A stretch of 64,000 nt of DNA, taken from the NCBI GenBank assembly GCA_025024175.1, contig QCXZ01000137.1, positions 63,700,911 through 63,764,910 on the forward strand. The letters are read 5' to 3'. The DNA is from Rhyzopertha dominica (Eukaryota; Arthropoda; Insecta; Coleoptera; Bostrichidae). Shown piece by piece: positions 33,930-45,290 of the stretch. Positions within the stretch are counted from its first letter, which is position 1, and every line of letters begins with the position of its first letter. Below the pieces are notes generated by a model. It was not told the DNA's origin, searched no databases, and saw nothing but the letters and a program-made list of their open reading frames with translations. Position numbers and translations under genes: made by a program.

Positions 33930-34580
33930 TCTAATATCCGTGTTCTGATTAATGCTAATTTTTTTCTAAATGATTCTGTTAATTGTCACAATTCTAATAT
34001 CAGGCTCTTCGATAAAGCACAAATTCAAATTCCTGAAAAAAATTATGTTTGGACAGGTGTTTTAACAGATCGTATTGGACCTTTTTTCCTATCTGGCAAT
34101 CTAGTGGAAGAAATGCGACGGCATTTGTTATTACAGAATTAGGTTGACAAAAATTATAAAATGTTACGATTACTGCATTATTAATGAGCAGGATGGAACT
34201 CCACACTATGCGTTGCCCGTGAGGTACAATTAACAACAAAGGATCTTGGATCTGAGGGTTAGCAGAGGCTTCATCGTATAACCCACGAGATTCCCGGACT
34301 TGACTCCACTAGACTTCTTGCTCTGGGGTTATTTAAAGAATAACATTTACGCCATCTAAATCAATTCTTTACCAGATATAAGGTAATGTATCATGGACGA
34401 ATGTCGCCAAATTACGCCACATATGCTCGAGATTGTCGGAAAACATTTTGATCAGCGATTGTACTGTTGGCTGCAAGAAAGAGGGTGGTGGCTGTTTCGA
34501 GCATTTAATTAAGTAAATCACTATCTGCTTAAAATTAATAACATAGACGTATTCTATTAAGAGCATTCAAATAATTTGTA
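33930..34580 (+). mobile_element. Tc1/mariner-like (FLWGYLK type) transposase remnant, copy 3
   Basis: The best preserved copy of this family. On the plus strand: FLNDSVNCHNSN (about 33965-34000), equivalent to LNGSVNRHNCRYW; IPEKNYVWTGVLTDRIGPFFLSGNLVEEM (about 34030-34115); EQDGTPHYALPVR (about 34185-34225), with the second catalytic Asp of QQDGAPPH; FPDLTPLDFLLWGYLKNNIYAI (about 34295-34360), with the last catalytic Asp region; and a C-terminal GGCFEHLIK near 34488-34512. Frameshifts and stops occur throughout, so it is inactive, but gene order and spacing are close to intact. The N-terminal HTH part is not recognisable upstream. Confidence 0.75.
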
Positions 34581-34799
34581 AAAATTATCATCAACTATGC
34601 TTTAAAATAAATACAAGTGCAAGTAATTGGATGTTGCTGCTTCTGCTAATGGTATTGAATGAAAAGTGTGTCGTCTATAATATTATTTCTCCATGATGCA
34701 CGCAAGGTAACGGTGTGCCAGCAGATGGTAGCAATATATGAAGCAAGGTGAAGCGTAAACATCAAACAAAGAACCGAACACAATACCCAAATGCACTAG
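34581..34799. other. Spacer, nothing recognised
   Basis: Short AT-rich spacer between the transposon and the next GC island. Confidence 0.4.
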
Positions 34800-35130
34800 A
34801 ACATAAACGCTGGCTGGTTGAGGGCCGGATAAAGATTTGCATCCCCCCGGCCCGCGGCTATGATTCCGGTCTCGTCAGGAACATTCATAAAACTACCCCC
34901 TGAATCACTGTTTCAATATAGGTAAGCGAGGTAAACATCAATAATGCCTGGCTGTCGCTCCCGGCTACAAACGTATTTTAAATGCGTGTATCGGACGAAC
35001 CATTGGCCAAACATTTACAGTGGCCAGATAGCGAAATGCGGACTGCCGATTGCGGGCGAATTCGCGAAAACAAGTACTTCGATCACCTGCATGAAAGAGA
35101 AAATGATCCGCGCAGTAAAGGTCCGCTTTA
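34800..35130. other. GC-richer island, candidate regulatory element
   Basis: Island with CCCCCCGGCCCGCGG around 34844-34858, on an otherwise AT-rich background. Overlapping frames are open on both strands (34944-35258 plus, 35015-35200 minus) with no protein signature. Candidate conserved non-coding element. Confidence 0.35.
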
Positions 35131-35751
35131 TTTTGAAGACTGAGACATGCAATTCCTTCCTGTCAACCACAGAAAAAACTGTTACTACTGATGAAATCAT
35201 CTACAAAAATTTAGGTGTCTATACTTTACGCATAAACTTTAAACATATGCATTACTGATTTCACAGTTTAAATTCTTCATTCACAATTTGGAATCAAGTT
35301 AATATTAATATTAGTTATAGACACCGATACAAAAGCAGCTGGAGGCAATTCTCTCCTACGTCAGGAAATTGACCTACTATTCTGGTGTCTACGATGTACT
35401 CGTGAAAACGTTTATGTATTGTTGAAATTCCACAACACAGACGCATAAATTTCAAAATCGTATATTCGGGCTGTCCAATTTCAAGTAATGTGAACTCTCG
35501 CGTAATTTATGGCAAAAGTAAATCCTTGCGGTGCTAACAAAAGCTTACAAATAATGCATAATCCAGTTGAAATGTGTGCCTTTCGATGTTACAGTATTCC
35601 GCGTACTACATTCCAAAATCAATCACACTTGTAAATTTGACGCATAACAATTATTTGACATCTAAAATCATCCAGCATATTGATGCTAAACGAAAACGAT
35701 AGCTGTCAGAAACGCGCAAACAGAGACAGAAATATAGGACATACTAAAAAG
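35131..35751. other. AT-rich stretch, nothing recognised
   Basis: AT-rich filler with no recognised feature. Confidence 0.4.
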
Positions 35752-35893
35752 CCTTGAATATAAAACTGACAGGAAGGAGTATTGTGCATCCTCACACACA
35801 TATAAACAGGGCGGAAACGACCATGTTGAAGCTCCATTTTTGACTGTTCCTACCCGCTATTGTCAGCTTGGAAGTCAGTTTTATATTCAAAGG
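35752..35893. repeat. Small inverted-repeat element
   Basis: CCTTGAATATAAAACTGAC (35752-35770) and GTCAGTTTTATATTCAAAGG (35874-35893) are inverted repeats with one inserted A. They enclose about 100 bp. A third, direct copy of the right arm, extended to CTTCCTGTCAATTTTATATT then CAAAG, lies at 36277-36301. A short AAGCTCCATT box precedes both right-arm copies. This looks like a small MITE or tandem-duplicated fold-back. No coding potential. Confidence 0.5.
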
Positions 35894-36689
35894 GTACAAC
35901 TCAACTTCTTGTGGTTGTCTCTTGACACCAATAAATAAAAATTCAGGAAAAACATTTTATATGTGTTTTTAATACCAAATTCGTCAAACATGAAACAGCA
36001 AATTGGGTGGTATGCATACATTGATTGACTCGCGCAATAACTTGACATTTTTTTTTCGTTAAAACACCATACAATGTACCCTTCTAGATAACTACATTTT
36101 TCACAGCTATACTCTGATTGACATTCATAACTCTTTATTAATTTAAGGTATGGTAAACATATTTTATACAAAAATTCATTGTCTTAAACATACTGCCCTA
36201 TGCCACTGCCAAAGTGGAAACACTAGTCGGCCATATGCAAGCTCCATTCTGGTCCCACGAATTGAATCATATGCTACTTCCTGTCAATTTTATATTCAAA
36301 GTAAAAACGATCTTGTTTATGATGGTCGTGAACTTACAGTTGAACACCATTTAAAACTTTGGTCACTTTAGCAACAAAGTAAAAACTCCTAAACTAACTA
36401 AAAAACGCCTGTTTTATATGCAGGGGCTGCCGTTATTTGTGCCCGAAATACGTAATAGTAGTCACTGTCCTGTTCATTTTGAATAAAATAAGCAACACTC
36501 GTTGCGTTTTAATTAATTAGGTGTGTATTTTGGTTACAAATAATCTCGTTATGCGATACTTCCGACGTCGATGGTCAATCACATTTTTGTTTGTGCCAGA
36601 TACGATCGACGGGTTGTTAATCTAGGGTGCTCTACATTACCTACAAAAACATGAAATTTTGCTGTTTACACTTCGGTTTGCTAATGTCT
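35894..36689. other. AT-rich stretch with third inverted-repeat arm
   Basis: Holds the extra arm at 36277-36301 of the inverted repeat described at 35752-35893. The surrounding frames (35887-36171 minus, 36150-36371 plus) are not recognisable as proteins. Otherwise nothing. Confidence 0.35.
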
Positions 36690-37230
36690 TACTCCTTATT
36701 ATAGTTCCAATTAGCGCTCGTTAAAGCAATTGGTTGGGGTGGGTAACCTGTGCGTAATTTTTTAAAACGCGGTAAGCAGATATAACGAAGGAGATAACTT
36801 AATTTAACTCGAATTTTCCGTGCAGGGGAGAGAGAGCATTAATGAGAAAGAATAAGTTAGTAGGTGTATTAGCCGCCGTAACGTGCCCCAAAGTAAAAGT
36901 TTGCGAAACACGCCGCCAGGTCGCGTACCTATCACTTACCATGCAAATTAAATAATTACAAAGTGGGCCGGGTAAGGCGCAGTGGAGGGGGGAATGATGA
37001 TACATTCCCGGATGATGCTCAAAGTAACCCGCGGTAAATATTAGCGTACGACGGAACTTTTATAATTATCGGGGCCCGAGGAAGTTTCTTATAAATATTT
37101 TAATAATTTTTCTAATAAAAAACCGCCGCCTTATGAAGGCGCATGCATGAATAATTAAAAGCCGAAACCAACGCGGATGTTTTTAATAAGGTAGGTTCTT
37201 GCGCACTTAAAAGTTCAGCGTGGTGACGCA
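36690..37230. promoter_or_regulatory. GC-richer island with POU/homeodomain-type sites
   Basis: Island containing a perfect POU octamer ATGCAAAT (36941-36948) running directly into TAAATAATTA, a homeodomain-type site. Several further TAATT and TTTATAAT or TTTTATGA-type motifs occur, together with GC blocks such as GGGGCCCGAG (about 37071-37080). Such combined sites are typical of developmental enhancers. Sequence motifs alone do not prove activity. Confidence 0.45.
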
Positions 37231-37983
37231 TGGATTACGCGATAGCCTAGAAGTCGAAAGTTAAATTCTGATTCAGCTACCATTGAAAACTGCAGCGGGT
37301 TTAATCAACTTCAACTTCTGGCATTCCTCAGAAATCTTGTCTAGGTGCACTGGTGTTTAATCCGTTAATTAATATTTACAAGACGCAAAAAGGTATGCAT
37401 TGTTTTTTTTCTTATATTATCAGTTAGAGTGGTGATTTGGTGTTTATTTATTTTCGGTTGCATAAACATTCTTGCATTTGCGTGCATCCCGTGGGAAAAT
37501 AGATAAATATGTATTATTATAAGTACAAATAAACTCCACTCTAATAAAGAAACTCGTTACTTAAAACAACAACAATATTTATCTTTAGAAACAGCACACG
37601 TCCTTAGAAGATTTAGTGTCCTTACGTTAAAACTTAAGTTTGCTGTACCTTGAGGTTCCAATCATTTAAATACATTTTGAAAATTGAAGAAGAAATAATA
37701 CCTATAAATTTCAGTAAAGCTCACTTTATGATGTGTTTATGATAACATCAAGCACGAGTAATCACGAATACGAAATTGGCGTCTACAGTGTCATTTATCA
37801 AACATCAGTTTCTGGATAACTTCTTTTGATAAATAATTGGCAATTCTTTATTGAAAATTAAATCGCCTAGCAATTTGACAAACTCAGGGCGTTATTCGCT
37901 GAATTTAGAAAACGAATTGGAATTGAGGAATACACTTTAGTGTAACAAGCTAACTTTTTTCAATCACGATAGTAATTTTTGAC
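37231..37983. other. AT-rich stretch, nothing recognised
   Basis: AT-rich DNA with no recognised gene, RNA or transposon. Confidence 0.45.
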
Positions 37984-38014
37984 ATACAGTCGAACTGTAT
38001 TCCTATATCATCAG
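37984..38014 (-). repeat. CTGATGA plus hairpin, retroelement-tail-like
   Basis: On the minus strand CTGATGA (38014-38008) is followed by a perfect hairpin, ATACAGT and ACTGTAT around a 3-base loop (37984-38000), and then by GTCAAAA. The layout of CTGATGA, stem-loop and an A-rich triplet resembles the tail motifs at 42337-42366 and 53303-53326. No coding remnant is recognised upstream on that strand. Confidence 0.35.
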
Positions 38015-39819
38015 TGGTTATTCTGACCAAGATACTTGGTCAATATACATTCCAAGGTAAGCAAAAATAATACTCGACTATACACTTTCTCTTCAACTGT
38101 AAGATTCGTTTTCAAAACAATCTTAACACTGATGTAATGTCGATATTACAGACATGCCAAATATGACACTCATGTTGTATGCAGCTGAGCAGCTCTATAA
38201 GCATTGGTGCCGTTTATTCTGGGGACTATAGCACTTGTTATCAGAATCACAAAAATAGCTCAAATATATACCTACTTATCAGTGTGTTTTCTTGGTTTCG
38301 TTTAAAATCAAAGTTTTCATCACTTATGGATCATATTTCATATTTTTTTTTTTGAAATACAAGCATTAATTCTGGCATTGTGCAATGTGGTAGTGCAGCA
38401 GCAACAATGTTTAATTGATCATTAATAATAATGAGGAAAGACTTTGTCCGCATTCAAAGTTCAAATAGTTGTTTTGTATATTCCCTGCTACACACGATCT
38501 ACACAGAGAGTTTTCTTAATTAATTTACATAGGTCAAAACTGCTCATGTGTGCCATTTAACATTTTTTTAAATTTGATGGTACATTGCTAAAAATAAATC
38601 GCAGGTTATAGATATTTAAAAATAATAACCCCGCTGCTAGTATGTGCAATTTTACGATAAATAAAATAAATACCTATAGACATAATGTTAACCTCACGGT
38701 ACCTTGATAAATGTTTACTGCTCAAAATTTGTTTGTTGCCTCGAAATGAGTTTATTCGACAGTGATTAATACAAAATTTGTATTTGTCTATTCACAAAAA
38801 TAAAATTAAAAAGTATCATCGGTAAAAAAAACTTAGCCCTGAACTGAATTAACTATTTCTTAAGTTACTGCGTAAAAAACGAAATGTTTTCAAACTATAT
38901 TAACAGACACTTACACACCTGCATCGGTGCCGTTTCATTTCTATATTCTCATAACTTTCGAACACAAGTGACTCCATGCAGTGGAGCTATCTGACGGTGG
39001 ATGAGTGGAAGCGCAACGCAGGCGATCTAGCCAGCAGCTTTTCCGCAGGAAGGGCAAGGGCACGCACCCTGTTGTGATTCCCTCAGTCTGCTGGAGAGAC
39101 CGGACGCAAGCAACCAGGTCTCGTTTCAACAGCGGAGATTTCGATAGCTTTTGATCGTTCAGCGAATTAAAAATTCAAAGTATATCAACAAATTTAATAA
39201 TCCCATTCATAATTAACTTTCATTTGTAAAAATAATCTAGAAAAATCTGTTTTAGCAATTTCAATTTAAAATAAATTGAACCCGTGGACAGTCAATTACC
39301 TAGCTAGCTAGAAATTATACTGATTGTTGCTCCCAAATCTATTTCTTTAAGAACCATTAACAGCAATAGAAGTGACAGTTCTTTTCGCAACTGTCTTCTC
39401 ACAGGTATGTTTATTTTAGAAAATTCACTATCTATTTTCATAGCAACCTTATGAGACTATTAGATATCGAAATAAGGTTTTATTCGAAAATAAAAAATAA
39501 TGATGCAATTGCAGTATAAGAGATAAGCACGTAAAAGTGCACCCAAAGGAAATCAAACGCCGAATTAGCCGTTCGCAAACATACGATCAAAAAACAATTT
39601 TCTCTCTATTCAACAAAGAAAAAAAATGTTGAATAATCCTATAACTACTATACATTATCATCAACATGTGTGATTTTTAACGGCTAATTATAACACAAAA
39701 AAAATTATTTCAATTTTATTTGTGTGATAAGACTACTATGTTAGTTTGTTTGCTACAGAATAGCCAGTTGGAAAATTTGTGAATTAAAAATTAAAAAGCG
39801 GTAAATCTATGCTTACATA
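38015..39819. other. AT-rich stretch with one small GC-richer patch
   Basis: Mostly AT-rich with many A and T runs. A compact GC-richer patch at about 38950-39130 is open on the minus strand (38941-39129), but its translation is not recognised. It may be a repeat fragment or small island. Nothing else seen. Confidence 0.35.
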
Positions 39820-40720
39820 AATAAAATTTTGTATGGAAGTCTATCATTTTTAAAGCTAGAAGCATTATTCTTAGGATTTTTATTAAAAATAAATAAAACC
39901 TATTGTAGCGTTTTTCAAAATTCCATCCTTAAGACGGTGAAACAGGGAATGAAACTTTGCATGGGAGTTTTTGTCATTTTATTATACTTACTTATTAAGT
40001 TCTCCACGAAAAATTATTACGAATTGTTAATTACCCAATAAAATAGTTTAATCGATTCCAGATATTTTAACTATTTCACAAATAATATTGAATAGGAATA
40101 AATTTAGAGAGAATATTAGGTAAAACTTATAACTTATTGTGAATCTTAAATCAAAAGAAATTCACATTATACATTTGATTGATTTAAATATCCTCTCTAA
40201 GAATACTGCTAGTGCTAGTGATTATGAATGGTGAAGTAAGCAATTCGAATATTATGTAATAGATAAATTATTTTACTCGGTGAATAACTATTCATAATAA
40301 TAGCAATTTTCGTGATAAGTTGTATAAATAGGTATAATAAGGTGTCGATGGGCCACAGGAGTTATCATATACAAAATTTATTGCTTTTAAATTTTTAACG
40401 CAACCCACTTAAAGTGGGAGCATTTATGTGCTCGATTTAGCGTCCGTCCGTTGATAGTAAGGTCTCGGCTCATAAGTGTCGGATTAACCTCAGGTTTCCG
40501 CTAGATTGTAGCTTATGGTCACTAGGCGTGCCCAAACAACTTATTTTTGAGGTAGTCACTAGGGTGCCGCCCTTCAGATCAAAATTGGCCATTTTCCATA
40601 CAAAAGTTGCTTCATGGCTGTCATTGAACGTGATTTTTGCTAAAAATGTACCTAAAGTATTTGTGACCCGTGAGTTACGCTGGCAACCCACGTATATGAC
40701 AGTTGATTGTTTTTTTCAGT
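39820..40720. repeat. Region of related internal repeats and paired hairpins
   Basis: TTTTGTATGGAAGT (39827-39840) recurs as CTTTGCATGGGAGTTTT (39956-39972) in the same orientation, and as ATTTTCCATACAAAAG (40591-40606) in reverse. At 40404-40418 a 7-bp hairpin (CCCACTT/AAGTGGG, 1-base loop) is immediately followed by GAGCA/TGCTC (40418-40433). A GCGTCCGTCCGTTG run follows. This reads like the ordered terminal region of an unidentified mobile element. No transposase found. Confidence 0.4.
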
Positions 40721-41499
40721 AAGATAATCCAAATTTAAACATCTGAAAAATTAACCACGATAGTACTCCAACTGACTCTTCTGTAGTAAAAAAAACTATC
40801 ATATTAGTAGTAGTAGGTAGTTCCTCACACAAAAAAAAGATCAAAAATTTTTTGAGTTAAAATTCACCCGCCAATCAATTCAAAAAATCGTACAGGGTGC
40901 TAATATTTGAATGTAGTTACACGATTTTTTTTTAAATTTTTTTCTTATGAACCTATAAAAAACTTATAAAAGAATTAAAAACGATATTATACTTTTCCCC
41001 CTCTATCTGCAATAAGGCCGCTAACAGTTTTTTCACCTCATGCTTACCAACGGCTAACTCGACCTTTGATTTCCATTGGAGACACTTTTTGCATACGTAC
41101 CCGGTTATACCTTTTTGTAATTAATACGCTGTTATAAAACTTGATTTTAATAATAAATGTTATTTTCAATAGGAACTCATCGCAAATCCAGGATACCCAT
41201 GTAATTTTTATTAATTAAATAAAATATAACTTTGACAATGCAAAATGATTCGTGACAAGGGAAGGTTTCCGCAACCTCAGCATTTTTATAAGTTTAGAAA
41301 ACAAGATTCAAAACATACATAACCAACAAATGGTTCAAAATCAAATGGCACTTCTTTGTTCTCTCGTACAACACGTTTTGTACTTATTACTTTATAGTAC
41401 GCAAACTTCGTTTTCATCTTTCTACCACACAAACGCTAAATACAAGAATTATAATATTATTTTAAAATAACGTTAACGACACTAATATTTCTGACAATT
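40721..41499. other. AT-rich stretch, nothing recognised
   Basis: AT-rich filler with poly-A and poly-T runs (for example 40925-40945). No gene or repeat recognised. Confidence 0.4.
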
Positions 41500-41960
41500 C
41501 TTCAGTTCGTGGGAGACGTACCCCTCTCGAGATAATTCAAAGACGTCTTTAATTTTTAAACCCTCGACCAAAACGCTCTAGATTGCCGCTTCCCAGTTGC
41601 TGCGTCTTTAAAACATCCCCAGATCAAGATAAATTATTCATCAAAGGAAATGCGGACTTTTTATTTTCCGCTAATTTTAAAGTAATTAAGACGACAAGGT
41701 CTTTGGCGGATATTGCACAGGTGGGCTCAGGAATCAACTAGGCTAATGCGCTAATGCGCGCAGACGGAATGTTGGATGAACTAAAAGGGCAAATCGACCA
41801 TCTCCGTTACTTAAAGCTTTTTAAGGCAATTTCATTCCCCCGTTACGGCAGCTCCGACGTATACAAATATTGGCATAGGAAGTCAAATATTGTCAAGCGT
41901 TTTCTAAGCTCGATGGAGTAAACCCACCTCACTTCCGTATCGAAAATTTAATGCGCTATG
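41500..41960. promoter_or_regulatory. GC-richer island with clustered binding-site-like motifs
   Basis: Island with an 8-bp tandem duplication, GCTAATGC twice at 41742-41757, followed by GCG, so two TAAT cores sit 8 bases apart. CACAGGTG (E-box, near 41716-41723), ATCAAAG (TCF-type, near 41639) and several TTTTTA/TTTAAA sequences are also present. It has no long open frame. Candidate enhancer, inferred from motif content. Confidence 0.4.
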
Positions 41961-42336
41961 ATTCCAGCAGGCAAAACAGGCCGATATTAATGGTAGTTCA
42001 GAACAATGATTAAAAAAAGGTAATATAAACTAATATACAGTACTATTTTTATGGAATTATCTTATTCTGCGTATCGTAAACCTAATATGTCTGTTTGTTG
42101 ACGACGTTTCAGTAGTTATGAAATGTTTCTACCTCTTTCAAATTGCGGGTGTAACTGTGCCCATTTTTTATAATTATTTCGTTGTCAATATCGGTGTTTT
42201 TGGTGTCAAAACAGGTTGGGTCTAAAGTGCGAGCGGAATGTGGTTTGATTAAGATCTAAATGGTATATAAAAAATTTGGTGAAGAGAATATCATCCGGTT
42301 AATCAAGCCAAATATTTTAAGAACCTATCTTTTCTA
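41961..42336. other. AT-rich stretch, possible retroelement 3' region
   Basis: It precedes the CTGAAGA hairpin motif and could be an eroded retroelement 3' untranslated region. The word GACGACGTTTCAG near 42100-42112 is the complement of CTGAAACGTCGTC, which has the look of another tail motif in reverse. No coding sequence is readable. Confidence 0.25.
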
Positions 42337-42366
42337 CTGAAGATGGCAGCTTAGCTGCCGAAATAC
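42337..42366 (+). ncRNA. Hammerhead-like motif (CTGAAGA, stem, GAAA)
   Basis: CTGAAGA (42337-42343) matches the hammerhead core CUGANGA. One extra T follows, then a perfect 6-bp stem GGCAGC/GCTGCC (42345-42350, 42354-42359) with loop TTA, then GAAA (42360-42363). Bases 42363-42366 (ATAC) can pair with GTAT at 42379-42382 as a short third stem, followed by T. The extra base after the core and the lack of a convincing first stem argue against an active ribozyme. Similar motifs mark tails of arthropod Penelope-like and other retroelements. Confidence 0.35.
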
Positions 42367-42554
42367 GAATCCAGTTAGGTATTCTAAATTATAGTAGTTG
42401 AGATTTTTCATATAGAATTTAGGTTGGGTCGTCTATTAATATATATGGCATGATATGATGTGGCTATACAAAAAAAGTTTGTGGGTTCCATTAAAAAATA
42501 GTATAGCAGTTTGAAACATTTAATATTGCAAATGATGTATGAAAGTCCTTCAGT
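42367..42554. other. Spacer containing possible mariner terminus
   Basis: GCTATAC and GTATAGC flank AAAAAAAGTTTGTGGGTTCC then ATTAAAAAAT (about 42460-42510). In reverse the sequence resembles a mariner-type inverted terminal repeat and would fit the 3' end of the adjacent minus-strand mariner. Not proven, because the partner terminus was not found. Confidence 0.3.
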
Positions 42555-43180
42555 AAATATTAAGACAAGTTGCGGTAACTCAAACACTGTTTATTTAATC
42601 AATATAGAATTTTGGTTACTTTTTAGCATATTCCCCAGCGGCTTTTATACCCTTATGCCATCGTTCTTCTAATTTTAGTATGCCTCTGGTACAAATTCGT
42701 TGGGCTGATCTTAAGGCCACTTTTGACCTGATCTTTAACATTTTGATTCAATTAAAAATGCTCCCCATTCAGAGCCTTTTCAACTGGTCCAAACATATGG
42801 AAATCTGATGGGGCAGGGTCGAGGCTGTAATGGAGATTTCGAAGGATCTACCACCTCAGGTTTTGGAGTCTATATTGAGTTAACTGGGCCGCATGTAGGC
42901 GCTCTATGTCATGAAACAGAGTCACACATTCAGTCAGGGGTTCATGATACACAAACACTTATTGTAGACCTTATTATGTTCTCGAGCAAATCATTCTAAT
43001 ACTGGGTGCTAATAGTTCGTTGGTTTTCATTATAATGGATAGTCACAATAGATAGGCCATTGCGAATCGCAAAATACTGTCAGGATGGTCTGCTGACGGC
43101 TGTGACTTGAATTTCTTGAGAGCGGGAGAAGCCGTGTGCTTTTATTCCACTCCGGCTCAAAATGAAGGATCCTGTTACAT
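42555..43180 (-). mobile_element. Mariner transposase pseudogene, C-terminal half
   Basis: Minus strand, reading from high coordinates: a KKFKSQPSAGKVMLTVFWDS-like block reads here as RNSSHSRQQTILTVFCDSQ (about 43065-43125), with the second catalytic Asp; then FHDIERLHAAQLTQ and LQNLRW (about 42850-42920); then LDPAPSDFHMFGPVEKALNGEHF (about 42750-42815), the third catalytic Asp region; then NVKDQVKSGL and a C-terminal KSRWGIC/KVTKIL (about 42610-42745). This is the order of a mariner catalytic domain. The N-terminal DNA-binding part is missing or unreadable above 43180. Multiple stops; inactive. Confidence 0.75.
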
Positions 43181-44299
43181 ATATAACATAAAAATGCTTT
43201 TTTCTAATTAAACATCGTTTTTACTATCGCTGACAGGTTTGTTTGTTTCTTTCTTTGTGGGTATCTGTAAGTCGTCTTGGTAGCTATCTGGCATGGGCTC
43301 TCCTTACATTTGACACATCCTGTCCCTAAAAGTCTTATCACTGCACGTTCCTCTTCTGCGATGCAATGCTCAAACGGACTGACAACTGATCAGATACCAT
43401 CACTGTCTCGTTATTTACTGAATGGCCCTCATATTTATGTTAATTTTAAGGTAATACAACTGCTTAAAGGCGTAATGGTAACCGAAGTCTTGTAATTGTC
43501 TCGGTTACAAAATATTTAAAATGGCAGAGACTGCTACATATTGTACTGCCCAATGAGTATTTAAAGATTCAATTACTTTTAGCTGTCGTCAGCTTTGTTT
43601 CGTTTGCAATAAGGTTTTACTAATTGATAGTCGCAGTACATTACTTGTTTAAATTAACTCCACTTTGGTCCTCGAAATATACAGTTTGTGTACCATAGAA
43701 GGCGGCTTTAGTCTATGATCAACGTTTCGGTCTTTGTTCATATTTGCTAACAACTACATAAAACGTAACATAAAAAATTCTACTTGCTTTTTCTCGTACA
43801 TTCTGGTTGAGTATAAAGCTCTGGAACAAATGGAAATTGCAATTTATGTCAAACAGCATAAGAACCACTGGCAACTACTAGGATAACAAATTATTACCAA
43901 TGGCAGACTTTATACTAATGAAGAAAGATTTGCAACGCGTTGCAAGAATCTAGGGAGTTGTATACATAGCTTGCACTACAACACATAACTTGTGAGAAAT
44001 GTGAGAGATGACATGAGATTGTTTAAAACAAAGACAAACGACAAACGAAGAAAACACTGAAAATGCTGTGAACTATGTATATTACAAGAATGTTACTGTT
44101 ATATATAGTTACTGCTACCGAAAATTTCCTCTAGTTAATCATTTAAGACTGTTTTATTAGTTATCTTCTCAGAAATTCTAATTGTAATTGTAACATAAAT
44201 TATATGATCAGAAGACAGCAGATTTATTAGTAACGACATGTTTAATCAGAATGTACATTTTTACTGGAGCGATGTAATCTACAGAGTTCGCCAAAGGAA
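43181..44299. other. AT-rich stretch, probable eroded transposon 5' part
   Basis: No protein block is securely readable. The right-hand part probably includes the degenerate upstream portion of the Tc1-like fragment that starts near 44300. A plus-strand frame at 43277-43495 is not recognisable as a protein. Confidence 0.3.
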
Positions 44300-44640
44300 T
44301 ATGCAAAAATTTACACATATATAGGCTATATTTTTTAAGAACAATCTGAATCAGTACAAGATTGCCCTACAGATCACAATGCAAGAGTAGAACTACTTGT
44401 TTGAAAATGACAGTATGCTAGCTTAAAGAAGTCGACAATGTGTGTAGTTCTTCAATGAGTGAGTGGAAGGGAACAATCCTGTAAGATGACCTCTTAAATC
44501 ACCCGATCTAATAGCTTCAGATTTTGATATCTGGGCTTACATGAAAGAGAGAATGTCAAAACATCTTTGCTTCAGCTGAAGATTTAAGAAAAATAATTGT
44601 AATTACCTGGAATTCCTAATCCCAGATAGATATCGTATAC
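44300..44640 (+). mobile_element. Tc1/mariner-like (FLWGYLK type) fragment, copy 4
   Basis: The conserved end of the catalytic domain is readable as PLKSPDLIASDFDIWAYMKERMSKH (44493-44567), matching RSPDLTPLDFFLWGYLKxxVY. A shifted AEDLRKIIVI (about 44576-44605) follows, matching the family's next block. Upstream, FFNEWVEGNNPVR-like sequence (about 44445-44490) matches the segment before SPDLTP, with a stop in place of the Trp. Only the last third of the transposase is recognisable. Inactive. Confidence 0.6.
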
Positions 44641-45290
44641 CGACAGGAGAAAGCTCTAGCTTGCTTTAATAGTATTTAATCATGCTTCTTTGATAATTTT
44701 ATTAATTTAGTCAATTTTCCAATACATATTTTGGCCCTTTTATTACTTGTTGGCAGAGTTTTTATAACTTTTAAACTGCAAATCCGGTTTGATAGTAAAC
44801 GACAATCTCTCAATATTTTTTATTAGACATTTAAGCTAAAATGACGATCCACTTCGTTATCTGTTTTTTCGTAGGTACTTATAGAAGAGCCATTCTCATT
44901 ATCCACCAACGGCCCAAAATACTTCGGCGCACTAATTCCCGCAGCAGATAATTTAATAGAAAACTGTCCTCCCCCAGCTCATTCGGCTTGATTTTACTAT
45001 TCACCCACCTAAATGAGAACCTGCAGCACACGAAGGGGTAACTTTAAGAGTGAATACCTCTCGTCCACCTCGAACCCCTGCTGATTGCACAGTGACTCAC
45101 GGCACAGCACCGACAGATAATGTATTTCGAGGGGCGGCTATCGCAGTTACCGGATACTGCAGCATCTGTGTTGGCCTACAGATCAAAGTAATCAAGATGC
45201 ACTTGTTCGGTTATTGTTTGCCTACTTTGGATACTGCAAAACGTGTGCAGCCCCTTTACTCATATTTCGGAGGGAACACACGAAGTTAAT
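44641..45290. other. GC-richer island (44860-45270) with AT flank
   Basis: The island is open in one plus-strand frame (45050-45289), but the translation has no recognised features. It is GC-richer than both sides and is placed among the regulatory-island candidates. The first 200 bases are AT-rich filler. Confidence 0.35.

Noticed and set aside
42337..42366. Functional hammerhead ribozyme
   Set aside because: One extra base follows the CUGANGA core and no convincing first stem can be formed. Described only as hammerhead-like.
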